Shown here: piece by piece, positions 25,601-31,929 of the stretch
How the letters are laid out: each line of letters starts with the position of its first letter
Position numbering within the stretch: the stretch's first letter is position 1
NCBI RefSeq assembly: GCF_030382115.1
Contig: NZ_JAUDRJ010000003.1
Span: forward strand, 6,300,171 to 6,332,099
Source of the DNA: Nostoc sp. GT001
GTDB taxonomy: Bacteria; Cyanobacteriota; Cyanobacteriia; Cyanobacteriales; Nostocaceae
DNA length: 31,929 bases
Direction: 5' to 3'
Made by a program: the position numbers and the translations under genes
Notes under the pieces: generated by a model
What the model was told of the DNA's origin: nothing
The model's input: only the letters and a program-made list of their open reading frames with translations
Database searches by the model: none

Positions 25601-27052
25601 CAATACCTCTGCCAATTTACGAGGGTTCAACGCCAGTGGAAACGGGATGAATACGTCCTAAAGAAGTAAGCTTGGCAAAAATCTGGGTTAATAAAATAGG
25701 CTCAGGGATTTCGGGAAGCATTTTTAACATTTCACGAACATATCGAAAACCACGATGGTAAGCCTTAAGGTCAATAATGCCAGAACCGGGATTGAGTTGC
25801 TGGAAATCAGCGAGAAGATGGTGGGATAAATTGACCATAAAAAATGCTAAATTAGAAGCATTAGTCACGGCAGTTTGGCTCAGGTTCATAAAATCTTCCA
25901 ATCCCCAAAACTGCTTGGCATCCCTAAAATTAAACTCGATTTGGAAACGGAGTTTGTAATAGTCGATAATTTTTTCAAATGACAGAGTTAGGTCGCTAGA
26001 AAAAATAATTACATGGCTGCAAGCATTAGTTTTAAGATTGGTTTTGACCAAAATCACTACATTGAGAGCTTGGGCAAATTCTTTGTGAATAAGAGTGGCT
26101 TGATAAATATCAGTTTGAATATCATCCTCAATAGCACTTTTACATAAGTATTTGTCAGGTATATTACGATAGTCTAGCTTATCACCGTATTTACGACGAG
26201 AGCGCTTACTGGAGTCAGGATTTTCATAAGGGAAGTATAATGCTGAATCATGGCGCAATTTGGAAATTATCTGCAAGTTGACAAGACGTGCCATCTGCAA
26301 AGCATTGTTGTTACCAAAATGACCATCTACTACCAAGTAGGTGAGGGAAATAGAGTTAGCTAATAACTTGAATAGTGAACCAATCATTTTCTGAATTAGT
26401 ATTAATTCAGATGTTAATATCACTTCCTTTTTATTTTTGTTTTTACTTCCTTTTGGTCGTCCACGCCCACGCTTTTCTTTTTTGTTTGGTTTTTCGATTG
26501 TCGAGGTACTTTTTGTTTGAGTATCTTTCTTTATTACCTGTTCTATCTGAATCGGAAACGAGTGCCTCTGTTCAACACTCACTAATGATAATACAAAGAA
26601 AGATAATCCTGATATCGGTTTATTGGCTAGGCTAGAAAAGAATCTATCTAATCCATAAGTCTTTTTACCCGATTTACTGACTACAACTTCATCTCCTGCA
26701 AGCAAATATACCTCATTCGCACGGAACAAATGCTTGCGGAAAAATAGCCAAAACAATGTAGCCCAAGGTATTACTGTATGAAAAAACCGCAACATCGTCC
26801 GATAACTACCACCAATGCCTGCCCAACGGGAAATTCCCAACATCGTGACTCGTCCGCTCATCGCTAACATAGCCAGGATTATCTGGTTCAATTGCCGCAT
26901 CGTCGTAGCGTTTATCTGCGGTAGCAAGCATTGTAGCAGTGATAAGATATCGGACATGGGCTGATTGTAGTTTTTGAGTTGTCGTTGTGAGAGACAATAA
27001 CTCTACTACATCGGCCCTCTCTCCTCATCCTCTTATTTTGGCTAAGGTATTG
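25601..27052 (-). mobile_element. Complete insertion sequence, IS4-superfamily, 1452 bp
   Basis: The element has 24-bp imperfect terminal inverted repeats that start CAATACCT at each end (19 of 24 positions match, including GCCAA and GAGG), one transposase gene covering nearly its whole length, and a 5-bp target duplication. The transposase has the IS4-type Y-x2-R-x3-E-x6-K signature. A 5-bp duplication is short for IS4 in the strict sense and fits the ISH3- or IS1634-like offshoots better; I cannot place it further. Intact ends, intact gene and perfect duplication suggest a recent insertion. Confidence 0.9.
25617..26957 (-). CDS. DDE transposase of the insertion sequence
   Basis: The transposase has 446 residues and appears intact. 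The N-terminal ~75 residues are the helical DNA-binding part. Candidate catalytic residues of the RNase H fold are Asp in LLAGDEVVV (about residue 88), Asp in YLVVDGHFG, and Glu in YKLRFQIEFNFRDAK, the last giving the YREK signature (Y-x2-R-x3-E-x6-K). An inserted basic, low-complexity segment (KKEKRGRGRPKGSKNKNKK) between the first two resembles an AT-hook. It would cut and paste the element. It lies in the same direction as the gene it interrupts. Confidence 0.92.
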   Translation of the reverse strand: MSDILSLLQCLLPQINATTMRQLNQIILAMLAMSGRVTMLGISRWAGIGGSYRTMLRFFHTVIPWATLFWLFFRKHLFRANEVYLLAGDEVVVSKSGKKTYGLDRFFSSLANKPISGLSFFVLSLVSVEQRHSFPIQIEQVIKKDTQTKSTSTIEKPNKKEKRGRGRPKGSKNKNKKEVILTSELILIQKMIGSLFKLLANSISLTYLVVDGHFGNNNALQMARLVNLQIISKLRHDSALYFPYENPDSSKRSRRKYGDKLDYRNIPDKYLCKSAIEDDIQTDIYQATLIHKEFAQALNVVILVKTNLKTNACSHVIIFSSDLTLSFEKIIDYYKLRFQIEFNFRDAKQFWGLEDFMNLSQTAVTNASNLAFFMVNLSHHLLADFQQLNPGSGIIDLKAYHRGFRYVREMLKMLPEIPEPILLTQIFAKLTSLGRIHPVSTGVEPS

Positions 27053-27057
27053 TATCT
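27053..27057. repeat. Target site duplication, right copy (TATCT)
   Basis: Identical to 25596-25600. Joining the gene across the element with one copy gives ACA-GAT-AAC-CTC, in frame on both sides (TD-NL). Confidence 0.85.
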
Positions 27058-27230
27058 GTACAGTCAATTAATTCCCGCAAACAGTCAAAGAATTCTTGGC
27101 GCTGGCTGTCATCGCACATAGTAAAGCATTCTTCAAACTGGTCGATAATCAAAATGACTGGTGTGTTTAATGCTTTTAACTCCTCGCCGATGACATGGGC
27201 AAGATTTTCCATTGTCCCGCCTAACTTTTT

Positions 27231-27311
27231 AGATCCCCCTAAATCCCCCTTCAAAAGGGGGACTTTAAGAGATTCTTCGCCCCCCTTTTTTAAGGGGGGT
27301 TGGGGGGATCT
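27231..27311. repeat. 81-bp dispersed palindrome inside the nSTAND coding region
   Basis: The outer arms AGATCCCCC / GGGGGATCT enclose inner CCCCCTT...AAGGGGG hairpins. It is exactly 27 codons long, without a stop in the reading frame of the host gene. The right end recurs at window positions 1-11. Confidence 0.8.
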
Positions 27312-28361
27312 AAGCAAAGAAAGTGCAAAAGCCTCCTGTAAACTGTTAACAGGAGATTCTTTAGGCGTAAACGGAGTAATATAAGTCCAGCGATCGCTTC
27401 CTGGAATTTCTTGTCCTAGCTTCAGCTGGTAAAGTAACCCAGCCCGTAACATAGATGATTTTCCACTACCGGAAGCACCTAATACAGCAATGAGGCGATG
27501 CTTATCTCTTACCTGTTTAATCAACTGCCCAGTTAACGCACTCCGCCCATAAAAAACCTCAGCATCTTCCTTTGTCTCGGTAAAATACGACAGAGAACGA
27601 TAAGGACACTTATCCTGAAAGCTTTTTTGCGAAAACTTAGTTGTCAACAAAATTGCGCGTGGAGAATTGGCAATTAACGGACGCTGGACTGTATTCGGCA
27701 TTCGGCTGATAATGAAATCTGCCAATTTGTGGCTATTAATGATCCCATCTGCGTCATTTTCCGGGTTCAATCCTGCAAGTAAAGTCTGCGTCATCAACCC
27801 CTGCGCGTGGGGAATTTCCACTCCAGTTTCGTAAGAACGGGTTGCAGTAATAAAACAGTAGTCTTTATCTGTGGGAATAAACTTCAACAATTCACCGCTA
27901 TAGCAGCAATCTAGCCAAACAACGACTCGTTTAGCCTGACTGATTTGCAACTGCTCACCCAACCAACTTAAGGGTATACCATAGACTTCTGCTTCAGGTA
28001 AAACATCACTGGTAGCTAGAAATACTTCTTCTTTCCCCGCCACAGTTTTGCACCACCCATGTCCTGAAAAGAAGAATAACGCTGTTTCTGGCGTGGGGTT
28101 TGGATCGGGAGGATTGAAAAGATTAGCGATCGCTTCTCTCAATTCTTGCACCTTTACCGCCCCTTGGCGATCAATTTTGCTTTCTCCCTTCGGGTTTAAA
28201 GTTCTAGGTAAACACTGAGCGCGAAAAGGTCTATAACCGTATTGTTCTAATTGTTCGGCAATTTTCTCTGCATCCTCTGCTGCTGCCGTTAGCGGCTTTA
28301 GAGTGGTGTACTCTGGGTAATAATTAATTCCAATAACTTGAGCAGCCCATTCCGATGCCAT

Positions 28362-28630
28362 TTTTCTTACCTGACTGACTCTGATAACTTTTTGGTTAAA
28401 CTGTAGGCAAAATCTGCCCACAGCATTCTTTAGGTTGCATGAAAAATCACTAGAATACAGTGCAATAAACTAGATTAATTTACATAGTAAAAGGTATAAT
28501 AAAAAACATTTTATTTAATAAATTATTCTTTTTAGAGATAGAAAATCAAAACTGAACATGAAATACATAGTGTAATTATCTCACTGAAATTACGTTTATA
28601 CTAATCGTAGTGAGTTTGGTATAAAAACCT
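28362..28630. promoter_or_regulatory. Divergent promoter region
   Basis: This ~270-bp AT-rich interval must hold the promoters of the caspase gene (leftwards) and of the two-gene unit (rightwards). CTCACT (28580-28585) and AGTGAG (28609-28614) form an inverted repeat just before the 156-residue gene and could be an operator or leader hairpin. I see no confident -10/-35 pair. Confidence 0.4.
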
Positions 28631-29101
28631 ATGAACACAAAGGCTGACAATACTATCATCGCTTTTCTCTTGGCGTTTCAAGACTTAAAAACCGCCCTTG
28701 GAGAACAAGAGAAACAGAATTTAAAAGAAGTTGCCAAGCAATTAGACACACAACCCAAAGCTTGGGAAGACTATATTAAAGGACGTTTATTAGAAATAAT
28801 TACCCCTAATCCTGAGTTAAATCAGTCTTATCAATTCTATAAATCTCAATTAGATGATCTAGAAGAAATTCCTGATGATTTACTTCCTACTGAAGCAGAG
28901 ATTAGTGGGTTCAATACTTTTGCAACCTATCCACTAACTAGAGGCTTTAAACCCAAATATGAAGCTACAGGTTACGAAACCCAACTCAACAACGTTGTAG
29001 TCATTGTTGGTAGTTCTGAAAAACCAGAAGAAACAGTGAAACAAGTCAAATTTTTAGAAAAATGGAAACAAATTTTATCTCAATCCAATCAATCAAATTA
29101 G
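28631..29101 (+). CDS. Unknown small protein (156 aa), first gene of a two-gene unit
   Basis: I recognise no family. It is acidic and mostly helical in its first 90 residues (FLLAFQDLKTALGEQEKQN, LDDLEEIPDDLLP), with a short beta-like patch (NNVVVIVGSS) near 120-129. There is no signal peptide and no membrane helix. It has no clear Shine-Dalgarno. It is divergent from the caspase gene and only 13 bp upstream of the membrane-anchored CATRA-like gene, so it is probably an accessory or adaptor protein of that system. Confidence 0.65.
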   Translation: MNTKADNTIIAFLLAFQDLKTALGEQEKQNLKEVAKQLDTQPKAWEDYIKGRLLEIITPNPELNQSYQFYKSQLDDLEEIPDDLLPTEAEISGFNTFATYPLTRGFKPKYEATGYETQLNNVVVIVGSSEKPEETVKQVKFLEKWKQILSQSNQSN

Positions 29102-29114
29102 TTTTGCCCTTGTG

Positions 29115-30428
29115 ATGAGCGATTTAATCTATCCGACACTTGATTTGTTTTTATATGCTTTAAAAACTTCTTTAAACACAACTGATGCAGAAACACAAAA
29201 AAACCAAGCAACTTTTTTATCTCAATTACCCTATGATACTCAATTCAACGATCCTGACATTGAAACTGAGTATTTAGAGATTACCCAGCCTCCTCAAATT
29301 AACTTTATTTCCCAAAATCAAACCTTAGAAGGATACTATTATGGTGTTAGATTAAATGACACTTATGGCTTGCAAATTGATTGTTCTATTAATAATCAAA
29401 CCGAAACTCAACCAGCTAAGTCTTTTGCAATCTTAAAAACTGAAATAGAACAAAAACTAAATAAAGAACTGACAATAATTGGAAAAACCTGGTTGCTTTC
29501 TGGTTGGCTACCAGAAAACTCATCTCAAAACCATGAAGATATTGCCAAGGATTGCTATTATGCTTTGTTTAAAGATACTTCTTGGCAACCAGAAACAGGT
29601 ATTTTTTTAGATGGGAAAGTTTTTGAAGTAGGGCGATCGCAATATATAAATCAGAGCATAAAAAACGTAACAACGCCTCTAAATAGTAATGAACATCATG
29701 TGATTATTGCTATTTATAATAATAGAGAGAGCGCAGAAAAAGCTGCGGAATTTTATAAAGATTGGATGGGTTTATTTTGTTATCGCAGTAAGATTTCGTG
29801 GGCTTATTGGCAAAGTCGTTTAGTCAAAGAATCTCTGCTCAATCATTATAAAAAAATAGAAGAAAATAGAAAATTTACTAATCAAAGTAACTATTGGCAG
29901 GAAAATCAAAAAATTACTACTTCTCGGCAAATTTTAAATAATATTGATAACATTCTCCAACAATACACAATCGACTTACTCAACCTGTCTTTTCAAAAAC
30001 AAATTATTGAAATTAATTTATCTAATTATCAAATACGCTTGGCTTTGATTAAAGAAAAAGCAGGTCAAAATAATCAGTTAGATTTTTTAGAAAAATTTAG
30101 CAACCTAGCCAACAAAAAATATTTACCACAAATTACTAAAGATATCGAAAATATGCAGCTTGGCTTGCAACTTTTAGAAGATACAATTAACGCTACTCGC
30201 AGTCGCATAGAAGTCGAGAAATCTGAAAGAGAGCGTAACTTTCAAGAGCTTGTAGCTGTTGCGGGTGCTGGTATAGCAACTGTATCCCTGATAAGAGAGA
30301 CAGCAAAAGAGTGTAAAGATATTTTTAAGCAAGTTGACTTCTTTTGCAAGTATCCTTTAAGTGCCAGTTTAATAGTTGGAATGATTGTTGGTTTTATGGT
30401 TTGGTGGCTGAGAAAACGATTGCGATAA
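29115..30428 (+). CDS. CATRA-like coiled-coil protein with C-terminal membrane anchor
   Basis: This 437-residue protein has an N-terminal globular region (about 1-230) beginning MSDLIYPTLDLFLYAL, with GYYYGVRLNDTYGLQIDCS, IIGKTWLLSGWL and LFCYRSKISWAYWQSR blocks. These resemble, from memory, the cyanobacterial proteins called CATRA (caspase- and TPR-repeat-associated) in conflict-system surveys. A long helical/coiled-coil stretch (about 235-375), a hydrophobic segment (about 377-392, AVAGAGIATVSLI) and a final membrane helix (about 413-430, followed by WLRKRLR) follow. The positive end predicts the C-terminus inside. I prefer the ATG at 29115; a GTG at 29112 is also possible. It may be the membrane-acting effector or regulator of the caspase protein. 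Confidence 0.65.
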   Translation: MSDLIYPTLDLFLYALKTSLNTTDAETQKNQATFLSQLPYDTQFNDPDIETEYLEITQPPQINFISQNQTLEGYYYGVRLNDTYGLQIDCSINNQTETQPAKSFAILKTEIEQKLNKELTIIGKTWLLSGWLPENSSQNHEDIAKDCYYALFKDTSWQPETGIFLDGKVFEVGRSQYINQSIKNVTTPLNSNEHHVIIAIYNNRESAEKAAEFYKDWMGLFCYRSKISWAYWQSRLVKESLLNHYKKIEENRKFTNQSNYWQENQKITTSRQILNNIDNILQQYTIDLLNLSFQKQIIEINLSNYQIRLALIKEKAGQNNQLDFLEKFSNLANKKYLPQITKDIENMQLGLQLLEDTINATRSRIEVEKSERERNFQELVAVAGAGIATVSLIRETAKECKDIFKQVDFFCKYPLSASLIVGMIVGFMVWWLRKRLR

Positions 30429-30442
30429 GCGAAGCTTAAGCC

Positions 30443-30469
30443 TTCTCCTGTGGAGACGCTAGCGCGAAC
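30443..30469. repeat. Dispersed repeat, GTTCGCG-GCGTCTCC family (copy 3, inverted)
   Basis: The complement reads GTTCGCGCTAGCGTCTCC then ACAGGAGAA, matching copies at 13258 and 22507. It begins 15 bp after the CATRA-like stop. Confidence 0.5.
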
Positions 30470-30543
30470 AGCTATCGTAACTATTGTATAAGTATAAAAA
30501 AGTTATACAATTTAAGCTACTACAAGCACTGTTCTATCGTTAG

Positions 30544-30747
30544 CTACTCAGAAACTTCGAGAAAATATTGAGTTGGGAAATGATCGGCAGTAGCTGCGAT
30601 CGCAGTTTGAGCTAAATCTATTTTGGCTTGTTTGAGTTCGCTAGTATCACGTTCTAACTGCTTTTCAATTTCAATCCGTTGCTTACAGCACTTCCGGCAG
30701 CTATGAGGTACATCCTCAAAGCTGAAAGCTATGATAGAAAAGGGCAA
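30544..30747 (-). pseudogene. Possible gene fragment, no proper start
   Basis: The frame has about 67 codons, with VPHSCRKCCKQRIEIEKQL and a helical, charged stretch (RDTSELKQAKIDLAQTAI). There is no ATG or GTG, only a TTG at its edge, and no Shine-Dalgarno. Composition looks protein-like, so it may be a remnant, but I do not recognise it and it may be chance. Confidence 0.25.
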
Positions 30748-30761
30748 GAAGAAAAACTGTA

Positions 30762-30896
30762 CTGTATTGCATAATAGCTGTCAGTGCTTTAACCCAAGTT
30801 TTTCTAGTCCTCTTCTAGAGGACTTGCACCATTAGGCAGGGAATTCTATTCCCTGGTGGTCTGTATTGCATAATAGCTGGAAGTGCTGTAACTAAG
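30762..30896. repeat. Direct repeats (~36 bp) flanking two TCT-loop hairpins
   Basis: CTGTATTGCATAATAGCTG at 30762-30780 recurs at 30861-30879, with similarity for another ~17 bases. Between them lie two hairpins with 8-base arms and TCT loops: AGTCCTCT/AGAGGACT (30806-30824) and CAGGGAAT/ATTCCCTG (30837-30855). Confidence 0.65.
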
Positions 30897-30939
30897 GCTT
30901 GGCGTTCTTTATTCGAGCGAAAAAGTCTTAGAATTTCTG

Positions 30940-31929
30940 TTATCTAATCATCTTCTCTAAAGCGATTTGCAAATCTTTTGTCAAATCGCTCACAGCTTGT
31001 TTAGACGCTTGGCGATCGCCCTGACAATTTCTGAAACGTTCTGTAACTGAAATTGGCTCCCCCACTGTGATTTGTGCCTGTCGCAAACCTAACCTCGGTC
31101 GTCCCGGAAGCGTTGTATCCTGAATTCTAGAAAGCATATCGAATACAAGCAAAGCTGTTTCTGCAAACCGTTCTGCCGTTGGTTGTTCCTGAATATAAGT
31201 AGCTGTGACTGCAACAAAACTTTCCACTATCCGCATATGCCGCATTCGCAAGTCGGCTTCTTCAGCAATCCAGTCTGCCAAACCGCGTTTGAAGGGTGCT
31301 AAAGCATTGATATCTGGCAAATCGTCTCGGTAAATGTAACTCCAGCCAGCCTCTTCTAAGCGGCGACAACGGTCAATAAAATTACCCTGCGCTTGAACTC
31401 CAAAATATTGTTCGGCAACTTGTAATGCGTTATCTAGTAGGCGATGGAGTCGGGCAATTAATACCTGATTAGCACTCTTCAATTCATCAGTTGAGATGGT
31501 TTTGGGGATATCTTGATGATAGAAGCGACGATAAAACTCTTCCATCTCGGTAATTAGATATTCAGCCAACCTACAGAGGCGTTGATGGTAAATCTCTGCG
31601 CTATTACCTGAATCAATTTCCGAAACTTTCAAGCCACTATCAGCTTCTAACTTACTCAACAACCAATCTATCTTAGACCAAGGTGGCTCAACGTAACTAT
31701 ATTGGATGGCGATCGGCACAATGATCACAGTCTCAGTTCGGTTGGCTTTTTGTAAGTCTTCTACACACCAGAAGCCCATTTGAGCAACACCAGGTTCTAA
31801 GGGGCTAACAATGCCACTATGACCATTAGTACCTCCTTCCGGTGCTACTGCGATCGGTAGTTCGCCATTAGCAAACAACTCTCGTGCATTTTGGATCGCT
31901 TGCCGATCTAGTCGCCTACCACGACGAAC
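30940..31929 (-). CDS. PlsC-like acyltransferase, 5' end outside the window
   Basis: The reading frame is open to the window edge (329 codons visible; the start lies beyond 31929). ARELFANGELPIAVAPEGGT holds the acyltransferase motif III (PEGGT, the FPEG.S element of the PlsC/LPLAT family), followed by VIIVPIAIQY, matching motif IV. The upstream part with the catalytic H-x4-D motif is not in the window. Members move acyl chains to glycerol phosphate or lysolipids at the membrane. The long C-terminal extension of ~200 residues beyond motif IV is of the larger cyanobacterial type, with no membrane helix. A TTG at 31878 is not the start. Confidence 0.82.
   Translation of the reverse strand, partial: VRRGRRLDRQAIQNARELFANGELPIAVAPEGGTNGHSGIVSPLEPGVAQMGFWCVEDLQKANRTETVIIVPIAIQYSYVEPPWSKIDWLLSKLEADSGLKVSEIDSGNSAEIYHQRLCRLAEYLITEMEEFYRRFYHQDIPKTISTDELKSANQVLIARLHRLLDNALQVAEQYFGVQAQGNFIDRCRRLEEAGWSYIYRDDLPDINALAPFKRGLADWIAEEADLRMRHMRIVESFVAVTATYIQEQPTAERFAETALLVFDMLSRIQDTTLPGRPRLGLRQAQITVGEPISVTERFRNCQGDRQASKQAVSDLTKDLQIALEKMIR

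Larger units (their letters stand above)
27042..28361 (-). pseudogene. 5' part of the split gene: caspase (peptidase C14) and nSTAND NTPase with Walker A/B
   Basis: Starting at ATG 28361 (MASEWAAQVIGINYY), the fragment has the caspase fold with catalytic His in FFFSGHGW (H101) and catalytic Cys in WLDCCYSG (C153), followed by an nSTAND ATPase with Walker A GASGSGKSS (295-303) and Walker B VILIIDQFEE (402-411). It then runs into the element: DCTD is followed by three foreign residues and a stop. A frame extended to 28421 lacks family support. An 81-bp repeat adds 27 residues (PPLKKGG...LLKGDLGG) between the Walker motifs. The expressed product would be a caspase with an incomplete ATPase and no sensor, possibly inactive, possibly deregulated. 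Confidence 0.88.
30429..30939. other. Repeat-rich spacer
   Basis: From left to right: an inverted GTTCGCG-type repeat (30443-30469), an AT-rich palindrome ATTGTATAA / TTATACAAT (30483-30511), a possible gene fragment (30544-30747), and a pair of direct repeats flanking two hairpins (30762-30896). The promoter for nothing obvious is visible; both adjoining genes end into this region. Confidence 0.5.

Noticed and set aside
1..31929. tRNA, rRNA and riboswitch signals
   Set aside because: No cloverleaf, rRNA core sequence or known riboswitch core could be recognised by eye; a covariance-model scan would be decisive.

Overview
The window is chromosomal DNA of a filamentous, very probably heterocyst-forming cyanobacterium (Nostocales). 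The evidence is the many HIP1 octamers (GCGATCGC), the moderate-to-low GC, the abundant short dispersed palindromes typical of Nostoc/Anabaena, and a gene order that matches, as far as I remember it, the heterocyst envelope polysaccharide (HEP) island around hepC-hepA of Anabaena sp. PCC 7120.

Region 1 (about 147-14598, all + strand) is a polysaccharide assembly cluster. In order it holds: a GT4 glycosyltransferase, a Wzc/GumC-type co-polymerase with a tyrosine-kinase domain, a HepC-like sugar transferase, a HepA-like ABC exporter, a GT4, a GT2, a GT4 overlapped by a GT2, a multi-pass O-antigen ligase/polymerase-like protein, and a last GT4. Together they would build, export and polymerise a glycan. 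The sugar transferase has lost the Glu of its catalytic Asp-Glu pair.

Region 2 (14763-17486, - strand) is a tight three-gene unit: a 79-residue protein, an ATP-grasp ligase coupled to it by an ATGA overlap, and an MFS transporter. It could be a small natural-product or peptide-ligation locus. Region 3 (17873-19527, - strand) is an N-acetylhexosamine-kinase-like phosphotransferase overlapping a DOMON-like protein. Region 4 (19823-22235, - strand) has a protein with two C-terminal Tudor-knot-like modules, a decayed coiled-coil gene with no normal start codon, and a GIY-YIG nuclease-domain protein, all set among dispersed repeats.

Region 5 (22540-30428) is the most unusual part. A large caspase / nSTAND NTPase / 14-blade WD40 gene on the - strand is split by a complete 1452-bp insertion sequence (24-bp imperfect terminal repeats, 5-bp target duplication AGATA). 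Removing the element and one copy of the duplication restores the frame exactly. The nSTAND part also carries an in-frame 81-bp dispersed palindrome. Divergent from it are two + strand genes, a 156-residue unknown and a membrane-anchored coiled-coil protein that looks like the CATRA-type partners of cyanobacterial caspase conflict systems. Together they look like a biological-conflict or programmed-cell-death locus that has been disabled, apparently recently.

Region 6 (30429-31929) is a repeat-rich spacer and then the 3' part of a PlsC-like acyltransferase that runs off the window.
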